From Trissonchulus latispiculum (Eukaryota; Nematoda; Enoplea; Enoplida; Ironidae), in contig JASAND010022374.1 of assembly GCA_030248195.1 (NCBI GenBank), positions 18,232-82,231 of the forward strand: a stretch of DNA of 64,000 bases. The letters run 5' to 3'. Positions 12,959 to 24,871 of this stretch are shown here, in pieces. The notes beneath the pieces were generated by a model that did no database searches, was not told the DNA's origin, and saw only the letters and a program-made list of their open reading frames with translations. The translations under genes were made by a program, and so were the position numbers. Every line of letters begins with the position of its first letter. The first letter of the stretch is position 1.

Positions 12959-13030
12959 GCCGGAATGGCCGAGTGGTTTGAAGGGCGGACTCTTAAGTCA
13001 CAAGTGTGGGTTCGAATCCTACTTCCGGTT
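12959..13030 (+). tRNA. tRNA-like gene, anticodon uncertain (copy 1)
   Basis: A 72-nt unit. The acceptor arm GCCGGAA pairs with TTCCGGT (one G-U). The D arm is GCCGAGTGG, as in Ser/Leu tRNAs, with a good A box; the T arm GTGGG-TTCGAAT-CCTAC has a perfect B box. A T-run (pol III terminator) follows. The anticodon stem does not form cleanly. The loop may be CTCTTAA (anticodon CUU, Lys) or be centred on TTA/TAA, and there is no long variable arm despite the Leu/Ser-like D arm. It is either an unusual tRNA or a tRNA-derived repeat; four copies lie in this window. Confidence 0.6.
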
Positions 13031-13039
13031 AATTTTTTT

Positions 13040-13935
13040 CAAAAGTTTGAGGTAGCCTAGCTAGCTAGTAATTTTTTAGGTGTGTCGTAAAGTTCTACGT
13101 TAGCCAAAACCAACTGGTTTCCATTATTTGGCATACAGATGTTCAGATGCCTGTACAAATCGCGTTTGCCTGTAGGCATTTCCATTGGCGGTATAGACAA
13201 GCCTGTACACCGTTTTAAGCTATTTTCCTCTGTGCACTGTTTTCCAGTGGACTGCTTTTTTATGAAAATGCCAGGGTTCGGACTGGACATGGAGCTATAG
13301 TATGCCTGTTTTGTTTGGATGAAAACGTTGTCAAGTTGAAAGAGAATCACTTTAGTCAGGAGAATGGTTGCTTTCTTCTTTTGTGGAAATATTCCAGAAA
13401 TGAATTTGACTGGCACTGGATCAGTTTGCCCAGTCGCTTACATGACTTTCTCCTGGTTCGTGAACAGCATACAAAACTGAGAAGTATCAGAGTCGCATGG
13501 AACAAACCTTGCCGTTGTCGTGCGCTTTGATTTTATATTTCATTGGACTTCACAAAATAGCTTATGAGAAAACCCCCAGGCCAGTCGAAAACAAGCAGAG
13601 ATTTTCGTATCTACGTTCTAGCGGAAGTATTAAAATATGCGAATTAGTTCTCCTGTTTTGTGTGCAGGTGCGTCTGTTTGCGTAAAGTATGCGTATGTGT
13701 ATGATTTCATATGATTAAGTATGCATATGTGTGTAAGACTCACCTGCTTCTCGTTTTAATCCAGTCCAAGACAGCTAGAAGCTTTCGTTGTCTGTCTGGC
13801 TGGTGTATAAAAATATGCAAATTAGTTTCGCTGGTTTGCTTGCTGTGCATGCGTAAGCAGAAGTATGCATATGTAGTTGATTTCATCTGTCTAAGGATGT
13901 GTATGTGATGTTTCAATCTATGTATATGGCAGATC
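13040..13935. repeat. tRNA-unit flank plus 190-bp-period duplication
   Basis: 13040-13330 repeats the region that follows each tRNA-like unit (GAGGTAGC.TAGC.AGCTAGTAA, then TTCTACGTTAGCC) and another copy of the 171-bp-type words. 13620-13930 contains two diverged copies of a block including AAAATATGC(G/A)AATTAG and GTATGC(A/G)TATGTG, about 190 bp apart. No coding potential. Confidence 0.5.
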
Positions 13936-14219
13936 AAAAAGAATATATTGTTATTTTAATTCAATTGAACAGTACACGAACGCATATAACAATTGTACAT
14001 CAGAATAGACAATGTAAACAGTTTCTGCGTGAACAGAGAACAATAAAATAAAAATATAACAAAACGTATCGATAACACTTTCGGAAATGACAAAGTTACC
14101 ATCTAGTTGCATGTCATCAAGTTTCATACATTTGGGCTTGTCAATTTTTAAATGTATCTTAACGACTATAAAAGAACTACTGACATAATGTAACCGTAAC
14201 AACGAAAGAATTTTAATAA

Positions 14220-15640
14220 TTCTGATTGTCAGAAAGTTTATCAAATGGAAAAGAAGTAACCATTGTTGTAAAGCTAATATAGAAAACAACAATATAGTAA
14301 AAATAATAAGAGAAAGAGCAAGAAAAACTGATTTATGTTTTCACACTCTTTCGAAACATTAGAAAGAAGAAATACAAATAATTTTGGTCCTAACATTATA
14401 AGGAAAGTCTTTGTTAGATATTATCTGGTTTTAATCCCCATTACCTGCTTTCAAGATAGACAAACTGAACGAACACAGCAGCATTTTAAATTTACAGCGA
14501 AATCAGCAGCGATATACTGCGCAAATGCTAACAGCAGAAAAAATTGAAACTTTCTTTTCTGAAACGCAGGAAACACGTGGGACAAATCGAGAGTCTGAAT
14601 TTGAACGTAAAGATAGTAAGCAAATCTTATTTAACTAAAGAACATTCTCTATTTCCTTATTAAATGGAGAAGAAGGAAGCATTCTTCTAAAACTAAAAAA
14701 CAAAAAACACAGTACAGAACGAATACTAAGAGAAACAGCAACAATAACTAAGTTATGTTCAAAGGGGTTAGAACACTGTCTGTTTCTTTAGGAAATAGAA
14801 AATAAGTAAGTATTGTTGTAAAGCTAATATACAAAAGAACAATACAGCAGGAATACTCAGAGAAACAACAACAATAACTGCAGCGATATACTGCGCAAAT
14901 AGTAACGGAAATTTGAAACTTTGTTTCCTGAAATACAGGAAATACGTGGGGAGAAAGCAAGAGTGTGAATTTAAACGCAAACATAGTAAGCAAATCTTGT
15001 GTAACTAAGGACATTCTGTATTTCTTTTTTAAATGAAGAAGAAGTAACCATTGTTCAAAAACTAATATACAACAAAACAGTGCAGAAGGAATACTAAGAG
15101 AAACAGTAACAATAACAGAGTTATGTTCACAGAGTTTTTGACGATGTTACTTAAAATCCTCCTCTCCAACTTTTCAAGAAAAACGAACTGAAAGGAACAT
15201 AGCACTGTATTATATCAGTTTTAAAACAGTAATGATATAGTGAATAGTGCTATGAACAGAAACAATTGTTAAAGTGTTTCTTATGTTAATCTCTGATGCA
15301 GGAAACAGGAGGGGCAAATTTAGCTGCTCCTGAACAAACTTTTCATAAGCTAATGACTCGAATAGAGTTGTTAAGATAATATTAATATCAGAAAAAGGAA
15401 GCTGAAAGAATTATCCTTTTGACAGAATGACGTAACTTTTTTATATATTTTATCTGATACCGTCGTATAAAGCAAAAGATAGTAGCTAAATGTTGTATAA
15501 CTAAACACATTCTCTAATTTTTAATCAAATAGAAAACAAATAACCGTCGTTTTAAAAGTATTCTACGAGGCAACAGTACAGAAGTAATATTAAGACATAC
15601 ACTAAGAATATGAATAATTATACGGAGTTATACTTACATG
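14220..15640. repeat. Degenerate tandem array, units of about 370 bp
   Basis: The blocks GAAGTAACCATTGTT...CTAATATA..AACA..AGAGAAA.AGCAA recur near 14250, 14665, 14800, 15030 and 15520. A second block, CAGCGATATACTGCGCAAAT...GAGTCTGAATTT.AA, recurs at 14505 and 14880. The array is A-rich on the plus strand, diverged, and carries no shared open frame. It looks like an old local satellite. Confidence 0.55.
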
Positions 15641-17039
15641 ATATGGTATTCATAAAATAACAGAACCAAATGAATAATACATTGTGAATGTAACAAATGA
15701 CAACTTTTCTCTTGAAACGGAAAGATTACAATAGTCATAAATCTATCTGAAAATATTTAAATTTTCAAATAGACTTTGAACTTATAGCAAAGCTTTCGGC
15801 GAGTAAGACGTTGGTCCCGTTCCGGATAAACAATCCGCATTCTTTGTTTCTTATCAACCCCCAAATTCTTGCTGAAAATATATTAAACGATTGTATAGAT
15901 TTAACGAAGATTGTTTTCAAATACTTTTGTCAAAAATAAAGGATAAACCAGACATTGGACAGAACAATTATCTACACGAAAGATTTTAATATTAAAATAA
16001 AAATCTTTAAATATCATTAAGAAAAGCAAATAAAGAATACTTCAAAAACGGAATCAAAAAACTACCAGCAACTGTAGCAAAGCAACCAAAAGTAATTTTC
16101 AGCAGAAAGAGGTTCTGGAAGATGGCTGTACATCAATTTTACCTTCCACCACGGCTGGATATCTTTTTTGCTGAAAAAATGTTAGCAAGGTACAAAAAGA
16201 AAAGAAAAGAATAAATTACAGTAAGATAAGTATCGCAATATGATTGCATAAAGTTTAAAAACTGACATATCAATTGCTGGACGAGAACATTCACGTCAAA
16301 TAACAGCATCACATTTAACGGAATATTTAATACATAAAATAAACTACCAGTTACCAACAATGTGGGCATTGTACTGATACTGGTATTTCAAGTAGCAATT
16401 CAGTCATCGAATCTGAGCTGTATCCATAGAGCTCTCTATTTCTGAAAAAGAAGAGTTTGTCGTCATGCAGAAACAGAATAATCAACACAGATTCATTCTC
16501 TTTTTGTTTGTACTCGTTATGGTACAAGTTGAGAATCTGAACTTTAAATCTGTACTTGTTACGGTACAGCATAAACACTTGTGAAGCTTTTATTCAAAAG
16601 CATAATTGCATTATCAAAAGGAGCAAAACAGAATGTTTTGGCACGAAGATATTGGCCAAAAATCGTTTCGAACAGACTGCAGAAAAGGAAAGAAACAAAG
16701 AACGATTTAAACTAAAATAGTAAAACAAACAAGAAGAATATTGAACTAACCTGACAGAATTTAGAATATGTATTTTCATCATGTGCACGCGAGAAAGAAA
16801 GAAGTAGTGAAATCTAGACGAAGAACGCACAATTAATACTTAATTGTAAATATAATAAAGGGAAAGTGAAGAACTGCAGTTTCTAAATTTTATACCAGAC
16901 ACATGTGTTGGCAGAAGAATTCCATTTATGGAGTATACACGTTTTCAAGAATAAAGAAACAATTCGTCAGGGGCCCTTGTGAAAAACCTCTGTTTGGCAA
17001 AATGAGACCAATATATATCGATTTGTCCATACGAATATG
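15641..17039. other. AT-rich non-coding stretch
   Basis: No gene, RNA or bounded repeat recognised. The open frames on the minus strand (16139-16830) are short, hydrophobic and low in complexity, as expected from A-rich DNA read in reverse. Confidence 0.4.
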
Positions 17040-17316
17040 CGGCCAGCATGCCTGTCTTGCAGGGAAGCCTGTCTTCATTTGCATAACCGCTCTGTTCACT
17101 GATTTACGGTTGGCTCAGCATTATTCCTCAAGTTGTGTAGGTCTGAAAGAAACAAAGCAATAAGCTAAATTGTCGAAAATAAGACTAAATAATTAACTAA
17201 TTACGTCGAAAACTTAACAAAAAAGATCAAGGAAGGAAAATAGAGCAGAAGATGCCACGCAGCACTTGCAAACATAGCATTCATTCATAGGCCTCTTTTT
17301 GCACCCTGACTTCATA

Positions 17317-17388
17317 GCCGGAATGGCCGAGTGGTTAGAAGGGCGGACTCTTAAGTCGCAAGTGTGGGTTCGATTCCTACTTCCGGTT
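17317..17388 (+). tRNA. tRNA-like gene, anticodon uncertain (copy 2)
   Basis: Same 72-nt unit as at 12959. It differs at a few sites, including GTCGC for GTCAC after the anticodon loop, which improves pairing with GCGGA on the other side. Its flanks match copy 1 for over 100 bp on both sides (upstream GCCTCTTTTTGCACC, downstream T-run, then GAGGTAGC), so the duplicated unit is much longer than the tRNA itself. Confidence 0.6.
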
Positions 17389-17995
17389 TATTTTTTTTAA
17401 ATTGTTCGAGGTAGCTTAGCCAGCTAGTAACTTTTTAGGTGAGTCGAAAGGTTCTACGTTAGCCAAAATAAACTGGCATTCAGTATTTGCCATACAGACG
17501 TTCACACACGTGTACTAGGCATACAAATATTCACACGCCTGTACTAATCGAGACTGCCAGTAGACATTTTCATTGGCTGTATAGACAAGCTTGTACACCT
17601 TTTTACATTGTTCCCTCTGTACACAGATTTCCTAATGGTAGGGAAGAATATGAGTTTTAACTAATGGAAAGCAAACTTAGTTTATTGACACATGACAGTA
17701 CTACGTTTGATGCAAAAAAGCTTAAAGCTTCAAAAAAACAACGCAAACGCCTCTCCCCCTTTCCGGTTCTTCTTTTGGCTTCCACGTTTCGACCATTTCG
17801 ATGACAGATTCAGGCATCTAAAATATTGAAAGGGTACATACATAGACAATATTACTGAATATTATATCTCTTAGATAAGCAGGGATTCGTCTTTTTCAAT
17901 TAAGTTGGAAAGGGGGTACATGTCGTGGCGCTCGGCGATCAGCTGGTTCTTTGCCCTCCCTTTCGGTGAATTCCCCCATCAAGAGTGGCCTGGAT

Positions 17996-18077
17996 GTTGC
18001 GTAGTATATTGTGCAGTTCTTGTTTAGGCCGCTTCGGTTGCGTAATATATTGTGCAGTTCTTGTTTAGGCCGCTTCG
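17996..18077 (+). repeat. 41-bp tandem duplication
   Basis: Two direct copies of a 41-bp unit beginning GTTGCGTA (17996-18036 and 18037-18077), differing at one base. It is a recent local duplication in non-coding DNA. Confidence 0.85.
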
Positions 18078-18446
18078 GTTGCAGATCTCTAAAATTTTGA
18101 GAACAACAGAATGAAAAAATTTGATATTTGTATAGGCACTAAGAAACGACAGTTCTGCAGATTAAAGTCATACATAACAAAAGCGGTACAGGTAATTGTT
18201 TTATATGTTAAAATTTGGTTTTATCTTACTGATAAACAACTTCAATGTCAGATGACTCTTCGTTCTGTTGCTGTTCATTTTCAGCAGCGTTCTCGGGCTA
18301 GGCTCAGAACAGGACATGTATTACTTAACCTACAGCATCAGTATACTCACAGACAACGCTGGTTACAGACATTTACACAGGCGCTGTACTCTATTTCCTT
18401 TTGTCTGCAGACAAGCCTGTTTTCATTTACATAAGCCCCCTGTTCA

Positions 18447-18615
18447 GCTAACCTAGCAGAAACTTTTTGAAAAAAATTTAACCGGAAGTAGGATTCGAAC
18501 CCACACTTGTGACTTAAGAGTCCGCCCCTCTAACCACTCGGCCATTCCGGCTATGAAGACAGGCTGCAAAAAGGGGCCTATGAATGAATGCTAAGTTTGG
18601 AAGTGCTGGGTCGGG
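18447..18615 (-). repeat. Recent duplicate of the tRNA-like unit, block 1
   Basis: About 167 bp (from AGCTAACCTAGCAGAAAC to GTGCTGGGTCGG) are almost identical to 19777-19943. The tRNA-like sequence lies in the middle. Outside the block the two copies diverge abruptly, which gives sharp duplication boundaries. Confidence 0.75.
18480..18551 (-). tRNA. tRNA-like gene, anticodon uncertain (copy 3)
   Basis: Reverse-strand copy of the 72-nt unit. The acceptor (GCCGGAA/TTCCGGT), D arm and T arm (B box GGTTCGAATCC) are intact, and a run of T follows on the transcribed strand. Position 9 is G. The anticodon-stem problem is the same as in the other copies. Conservation of all four copies suggests either recent amplification or retained function. 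Confidence 0.6.
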
Positions 18616-19035
18616 AGTACTACAAATCGCAAAAAATTTTGGTCAAAATTTACAACTTTGAAAATTTTCGCTTCCGGGCAAATTAGGTCCGTATGTTTTT
18701 TTCGTGCAAGTCACGCTCGGAAAAGTGCAATTGGTTCTGTGGACCTTTTTCTTTGGCTAGACTGCAAAACGTAAAACACTGCCCAATAATTTAGTAACAA
18801 TTCTGTCAGTTTCTAGCTAAGTATACAGTTCTGCCATGCAAATGATTTTCATAAAAACTTAATCCAAATTGGGCTTAATTTAGTTGTTGTTTTTGTTGGG
18901 AATTGTATTCTTACTTCAGCCTTAACTCTGTATACTCAATAAAAAGTTGGTACGAAACTTAACTTGTTCCTATAAAACGAAATCAGGAAGGAAACTACTA
19001 TGCTTAAAGAGATACTTGAAGGCAAATTAAGACAA

Positions 19036-19120
19036 AAGGCTTAATAGTTCTCGTAGCGTAGACGTCAAGGGTGACGTCTAGTAATCACAGATTCCGGGGT
19101 TCGACTCCCAGTAAGATCTA
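19036..19120 (+). tRNA. tRNA-Thr(AGT)-like relic
   Basis: The sequence TCTAGTAA-TCA followed by GATTCCGGGGTTCGACTCCCAG resembles the anticodon and T arms of eukaryotic tRNA-Thr(AGT), with a B box GGTTCGACTCC and an A-box-like TAGCGTAGACG. The 3' acceptor (TAAGATC) has no 5' partner, so it is a pseudogene or tRNA-derived SINE head, not a working tRNA. Confidence 0.4.
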
Positions 19121-19776
19121 AACTTTTCTAATTGGATTTTCATAATGTTTAAGGCAATATTTAAAATCTATAGACCAGAAATGTTAATCGACAACAAGCA
19201 TCATAATTATGCGGAAAAGGGGGCATCTCCTAAGCACATGTATATACGTTTCTTGCAACTGAAAAGGGGGCATTTCCTAAGCAAATTTATAGACATTTCT
19301 TACAGTAATCAATAATATGACATAATGGGACATTTCAAGAAAGCCCCCCGGATACAGTCACAGAAATTGCCCTTGTGTGTTAAAATATGTAACGCAGCCC
19401 AGATTTTATTTTGTTAAATGAATACTTATTCTCCGGTTTTTTTTCATTGGTTTTCTTCCGCTTTTCCGATTTTTCTTCGGACAACAAACCCCAGTCATCT
19501 TCTGAAATAAAAACGAATGTCTCATTTTTATTTAAATTTCAACCGTCATCTAACTTCTTGTTTGCTCATTAAAACTGAAAAATGTTCCAAATTGAAGCCA
19601 TGTTTAAGTTAGAAAAGCTATATACGTTTCCCGTTTTAAAAATAGATTCTAATTTAAACCTTCCTTTTGTTCTCAAGAAATTTGATTTTGTTAGTGCAAG
19701 TGCATGTCAAATAATGAACGCCAGTTGATTTTGGCTAATGTAGAACTTTTCGACTCATCTAAAAAGTTTCTAGCTA

Positions 19777-19943
19777 GCTAACCTAGCAGAAACTTTTTGA
19801 AAAAATTTTAACCGGAAGTAGGATTCGAACCCACACTTGTGACTTAAGAGTCCGCCCCTCTAACCACTCGGCCATTCCGGCTATGAAGACAGGCTGCAAA
19901 AAGGGGCCTATGAACGAATGCTAAGTTTGGAAGTGCTGGGTCG
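19777..19943 (-). repeat. Recent duplicate of the tRNA-like unit, block 2
   Basis: Partner of 18447-18615. On its right side homology continues (19945-20090) with the reverse complement of the region upstream of copy 2 (about 17100-17260), so this is the more complete of the two minus-strand units. Confidence 0.75.
19810..19881 (-). tRNA. tRNA-like gene, anticodon uncertain (copy 4)
   Basis: Virtually identical to copy 3, with the same acceptor, D and T arms, and a T-rich run after the acceptor on the minus strand. With copy 3 it lies in the opposite orientation to copies 1 and 2. Confidence 0.6.
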
Positions 19944-20784
19944 GATCTTTTGCTCTATTTTCCTTCCTGGAACTTTTGTGTTAAGTTTTCGACGTAATTA
20001 GTTAATTATTTAGTCTTATTTTCGACAATTTAGCTTTTTGCTTTCCTTCTTTCACACTACACAGCTTGAGCAATAATGATGAGCCAACAGTTAGCTAACT
20101 TAATACGGAAAGTTGAGTGTTGCAAAAAACTTGAAAGATGAACGTAATAAACAACTAATAAAGTGCTTTTAAAACGAAACTACTATGCTTAAAGAGATCC
20201 TTGAAGGAAAAGGAAATAGAAAGCAGCACGAAAACGTTGCTACGCCAAAACAATGAAACAAACATTAGCAAGGAAATTGAAAAAACATGCTGAAAAAGGA
20301 ATGAAGAAAAATAATAAAAATCAAGAAAACTACAATAAATACACAAAAAGGGAAGAGAAACAGAAGAGAAATAAAAGAATCGCTATGTTTCACCTCACGG
20401 AACTATACGAAAACGAAACAAAAAACTTTAAAGAAAAAGTGACACACCAATAGCGTCAAGATTTGGCGAGTGACACACCAATTGAGGGCGGAGTTTTCTT
20501 TAACAACAAGCTGCCATGTTTCGGCAATTTTTAACAAAAGTTGAGATTTTAAGTGATCAGTTTCGGCGAAACTTGCGTATTTCTTTGATTCGTCTGTTTG
20601 ATTTTGATTAGTTTTGACCGGTTGATTAATATTGACCGGGGTGGTCTTCGTCCGTCTCTTGGATTTGGGGAAATATGTACAAGAATGAAAAATTCAGAAT
20701 TGCAATATTTCTGGTTTACTAAGGGGGGTCCAACAACGATTCATCATTAACTGTATCTTTATTCCAATTTTATTATGTGCTTAT

Positions 20785-21490
20785 TGATTCCAATCTCTGT
20801 TTGAAGCAATAACTATTAAATACTAGTTACATACACGGGGTTCGAATCTGGGGGGAGTCCACCCCGATTCTGACGAAGGGTCTACCCTTAAGAAATTCCA
20901 AAATTTGAAAAGGGTCCAGCCCGCCGAAATTAAGTTGTTACGGTTTTGACCAAAAAATAGTAAAAATTGATAATTTTTAGCGATTTTTAAAACATTTTTT
21001 AAAAAAATTGCTAAAATTTGCTAAAAGTGACCAATTTTTGGTAAAAATAGCTGTGGGGTCTGCCCTTTTTTCCTTTACGCCGAGGGGGTCTACTCGTTTT
21101 TGGTCGGTCTGGGGGAAGTCTGCACCCCCCATTCCCCCACGTTATCCTATGGTTACAGCCGGTCGGTTCTCGGTACGCCGACTCGAAGGCGATCAACGGC
21201 CGGCTGCCTATACTATGGGTGACAAAACCAGTATTTTCATAATTTAATGGCCGATTTGCAGAGGAAACCAAGGATTGGCCAGCTGGCGCCTTGCGGCCGT
21301 GCGGCCGTCATGTGGGCCGGCCAATTAACGGCCGGCCGCCGATTGGCCGTTTTCCGCCCAACCGGTCAACAAAACTGATAGGCAGTAATCGGGTGATTAA
21401 TAAGTCGGGGGTTATAGGTGCTTATTCTTCTGTGTTTATTGATTTCAGTCTCTGCTTGCCGCAATAGCTCCGTTAAATAATAGCTATATA
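20785..21490. repeat. Diverged direct repeats flanking a GC-rich insert
   Basis: 20785-20835 (TTGATTCCAATCTCTG...GCAATAACTATTAAATA) and 21440-21490 (TTGATTTCAGTCTCTG...GCAATAGCTCCGTTAAATA) are diverged direct copies. Between them is a GC-rich insert with GGCCGG-type palindromes (GGCCGGCCAATTAACGGCCG, about 21314-21334) and poly-G tracts. It looks like an element with terminal direct repeats or an insertion within a tandem duplication. No convincing coding frame. Confidence 0.45.
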
Positions 21491-22239
21491 GCAGGGTGTT
21501 TTGCTAAACCTTTGCTTCACTTCTGTAACTTCCGGCTTGGTTTCTGTATAGGGGAAATCTCTTTTCTACAGGTATACGGTAACTGAAACAGCGATGTAGC
21601 TTAACTTGCTAAAAAGAAAAAGTTGTAATACCCTAAAAGGTGGAATAAAGCTTTGAGTCGTTAAAGAAGACTCATTACAAATATTGTGGACTTTGCAATT
21701 AAGTTGTTATTGAATCCTTCAGATTTTATTTAAGATCCTTGTCAGTGCTCCATTGGATTTATGACTCTGGTGATTGCCTTTTCCTGCATCCCTATAACCT
21801 GTAGAGTTATCATTCATTAAATCACTTTAAAATTGTGTCTACCTATGGCTTACGGTTGCATCAGAGCGCAGTAATAGAGTCCCTCAGATTAATCCATTTG
21901 AGCTAAAAACAGTTTTACGGAAGTTAAAGAGTATACTAAGATCCGATTAGTTCCAAGGTTTTGTAAAGAGTCTCTAATCTATTGGAGCTCAAAAACTCAG
22001 TGCACTGTAATTTAGTAGTACCTAGTAAAACCATAGCTTTACCTGGACGAGGTACTAAAAGGGAACATCGAGCGAGACCTCCGCCGCCAACACTTGTTTT
22101 AATAGATAACCCGACTTTTAGCTTCTGGTGTAATTTGCTCATGTCACATGTGAGTGTCACTCGTGCCACCCACTCACGTCCGCCTGAGTCCACTGGGGGG
22201 GGAGTTGGACCCCGCTGACTGACCGGGACTTGAGACTGA
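21490..22239. other. Non-coding stretch, nothing recognised
   Basis: Only chance frames. Composition shifts toward GC at 22060-22220, leading into the following poly-G/poly-C element. Confidence 0.35.
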
Positions 22240-22460
22240 CAACATGGAATATTTTGAATACCCTGATGATTTACACCCCCCCCAGTATGAAAAGAGGTGG
22301 TAGCATACGTGTGCTTGGGGGGGGGGGGAGGGGGGTTGGGGGGGGGGGGGGGGCTTCACCCCACCCAGACTTGAGCTCACCCCCCCCCAGAATCCGGATT
22401 TTTCCGGTAAAAAACCGGAAAAATCCGGTTTTTCACTTCACCCCCCCCCACAGAACTTCC
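22240..22460. mobile_element. Poly-G/C tract element with a perfect hairpin
   Basis: Long G and C runs surround a perfect 14-bp inverted repeat, CCGGATTTTTCCGG (22394-22407) and CCGGAAAAATCCGG (22415-22428), with a 7-nt loop. The composition resembles the G-tract MITEs further right. Ends are not resolved. Confidence 0.5.
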
Positions 22461-23324
22461 CCTCCTGCACATGTCTGGGTGGTAGTACGGATATGCGGAA
22501 TACCCCAGTTGCGGTAAGGAGCCCCGCCCCGAGTTCCAGGCGAAACCCCATCTTGTAAGGGAAAGTCATGATAATCGGTCATTTCGCGGGAGTCTCCCCG
22601 GTCCATAACTGGTGCTTGCTCGCAACAACGTTGACGAAAAACTGACTCGTTATACTCATCCGGATAATCACGATTTTGCAAAAGTTCGAAAAGGTTTTGA
22701 ATATCTTAATGTTTATTATCTAATTGATGTTGGAATCTTTCGGTTGACGTCGTCACACCCCTCCGACATCTACCACATGACACGGTAGCCACATGTGAAG
22801 TTGGAGTCTACGAGATTAGTAAAATAATGTTGTCTACTTTATTATCAGATTAAAATCCTAAGATTACAAGTGATTACAGGTGGTATGCGATATCGGAGAA
22901 TTGTACGACCTGACCAACTACGAGATAGTAAAAGATTACAATGGTTTATTGGAACTTCTGTAATGCACACTCAACAATCGAACAAATTATTAGAGAACAC
23001 AAACTAATGCAAAAACCAATTCTCAATAAATTTCACCCCCAATTTACTGCAGGCACCAATAATCCCAAAATCCATACACAATAACCTAACGGGAGTACCC
23101 CAACTGAACGAACACAACTTAACCCGACCGCAACTAACACTCACTACCCCAACACAGACGGCATCAACTATTAGCTAAGTAACCTGCGAATTCAGTCATG
23201 AGAGAGAAAGCATTGAATGTTTGTAAGAATTTGTTGTTGAATTCACTTAGGCTTAGCATCGAGAGAATAATTTATATCCTCCCTGCCGGTGCTAACGTCA
23301 CATCGTCTCACAGTTTTGCCTTTT

Positions 23325-23530
23325 CAGCTAAATTCTGAGCTAATAGCAAATTATGCTTCTTATTTCCTCATGTTACATAAACTCAGAAACTTTTTATAAG
23401 AAAATTTTTTGGTTTTTCTTTTGAGTTACTGGTTTTTACCTCCTTCTTCTGCAACTACAAAACACAACCGAAATAAGGTTTCCTGATGTGATTGGAAATT
23501 TCACAACTTCCGCATACATATATATCAGTG
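23325..23530 (+). repeat. Relic of GPCR upstream block, copy C
   Basis: It shares TTTCCTGATGTGATTGGAAATTT... and ACTTCCG.. with the upstream blocks at 1045-1310 and 29730-29990. No receptor exons follow it. It may mark a third, now lost, receptor copy, or the 5' edge of a partial duplication. Confidence 0.4.
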
Positions 23531-24234
23531 TCCTAATCTAGTGAACTAGTGAACTTGAAACGTTGTTAGTATATGTATATATAGTATACCGTATATATAG
23601 TATATAATATAAGTATAGACGCTTCTATATAGGAATTGTTGAATTACACAATGTTAGATACAATTTGGGGGCTAAAAACCTATTAATTGAGCAAATCCTC
23701 GACTGAAAATCATGCTGGGCTGACAATCCTCACAACCCCTATCGGGCAAGAGGAGTTTCCGTAAGGTGCCAATTGAAAATAACCGAAACATTCATTCCCC
23801 AATCATACAAATCATAGCATTCCACAATCATACAAACCAGCTACTCCTAATAATCTGTTAATTTCGGAGCCTCACGCTCCATGAGGGGTTTCCCGAATAA
23901 CCGTCTTACGTAAATTTCCGAACGTATTCACACATTAATTTTACCCACATTTATTCAACAGAATACCTAACTATTTAAATAACTAAATAACTAAACCTTA
24001 ATTGTGTGCATACTTGATTCCTAAACTATTAAAGTTTGTTGTACTGGGATTTGGCTTTTGCAATTCTTTTAGAATTGCATATAAAAAATTTTTGTGAAAA
24101 ACTGAACTTTTAGAATTGCTCATAAAAGAAATTTTGTGAAAAACTGAACTTTGCAAGTTTGGCAAAAACTTTGTAAGAAATTTGGAGGGGTTTACATGAG
24201 CTACCCTTATTTTTGAAATAATAAAATAATAATT

Positions 24235-24520
24235 GTAAAAAGAACAAAAATTGACTCGAAAGCCCAACATGCTGGAAAACATAAAATTGGCCCAAAAAAC
24301 CCATCATGCTAGAAATAAATAAGAAAATAAAATCCGGTCATAAGGCCGAAGATGCTGCATAAAACGTTTGGCTCGGTGGCCCAAAATGCACATTAAAAAT
24401 TTGGCCTGATGGCACACAGAGAATATAAAAATATATGGCCCGTAGGCCTCCCAAAATGCATAATAAAAAGTTGGCCAAAAGGCCGAAATATTGGAGAATT
24501 GGCCGGGCATAAGAAACCCA
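24235..24520. repeat. Imperfect tandem repeat, about 38-40 bp period
   Basis: The motif 'ggccCAAAATGCA..A.TAAAAA.TTGGCC' recurs about seven times with variable spacing (for example near 24262, 24300, 24350, 24385, 24450 and 24480). It is a degenerate minisatellite with no stable frame. Confidence 0.5.
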
Positions 24521-24830
24521 AATGGCCCCTAAACAACAAAGGTTGTGTTCATTCATGTTGTGTTGTTGCCTCATTCTCCTTTTCTGGTCTGTGGGCGTGA
24601 AAAGTTCCCTAAGTGTGTCCTAATAATTGGGATTTGTATTGCTATACTCCCGAGACATACCCATGTCACGAGAAGCAATACGCGTGGGGGATGGGGACAA
24701 TTCGACGACCGGCCGAGTCTCAACGAACACTGACTGAATTCTGAATTTTTGGAAGCGAGCGACAGCTCGCTGACAGCTCGTTGACAGTTTGTAATTAGAG
24801 CGGCGGCTAAAAATTTTCTTTGATTTTGGA

Positions 24831-24871
24831 GGAAAGCTTCTAGAAGTTTCTAAAAACTTCTAGAAGCTTCC
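24831..24871. promoter_or_regulatory. Heat-shock-element-like cluster
   Basis: Within 41 bp there are two perfect three-unit heat-shock elements of the form TTC-nn-GAA-nn-TTC (TTCTAGAAGTTTC and TTCTAGAAGCTTC), arranged so that the segment is also an imperfect palindrome. Known HSF trimers bind this pattern. No gene starts nearby on either strand, so it may belong to a mobile element or an unannotated transcript. Confidence 0.45.
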
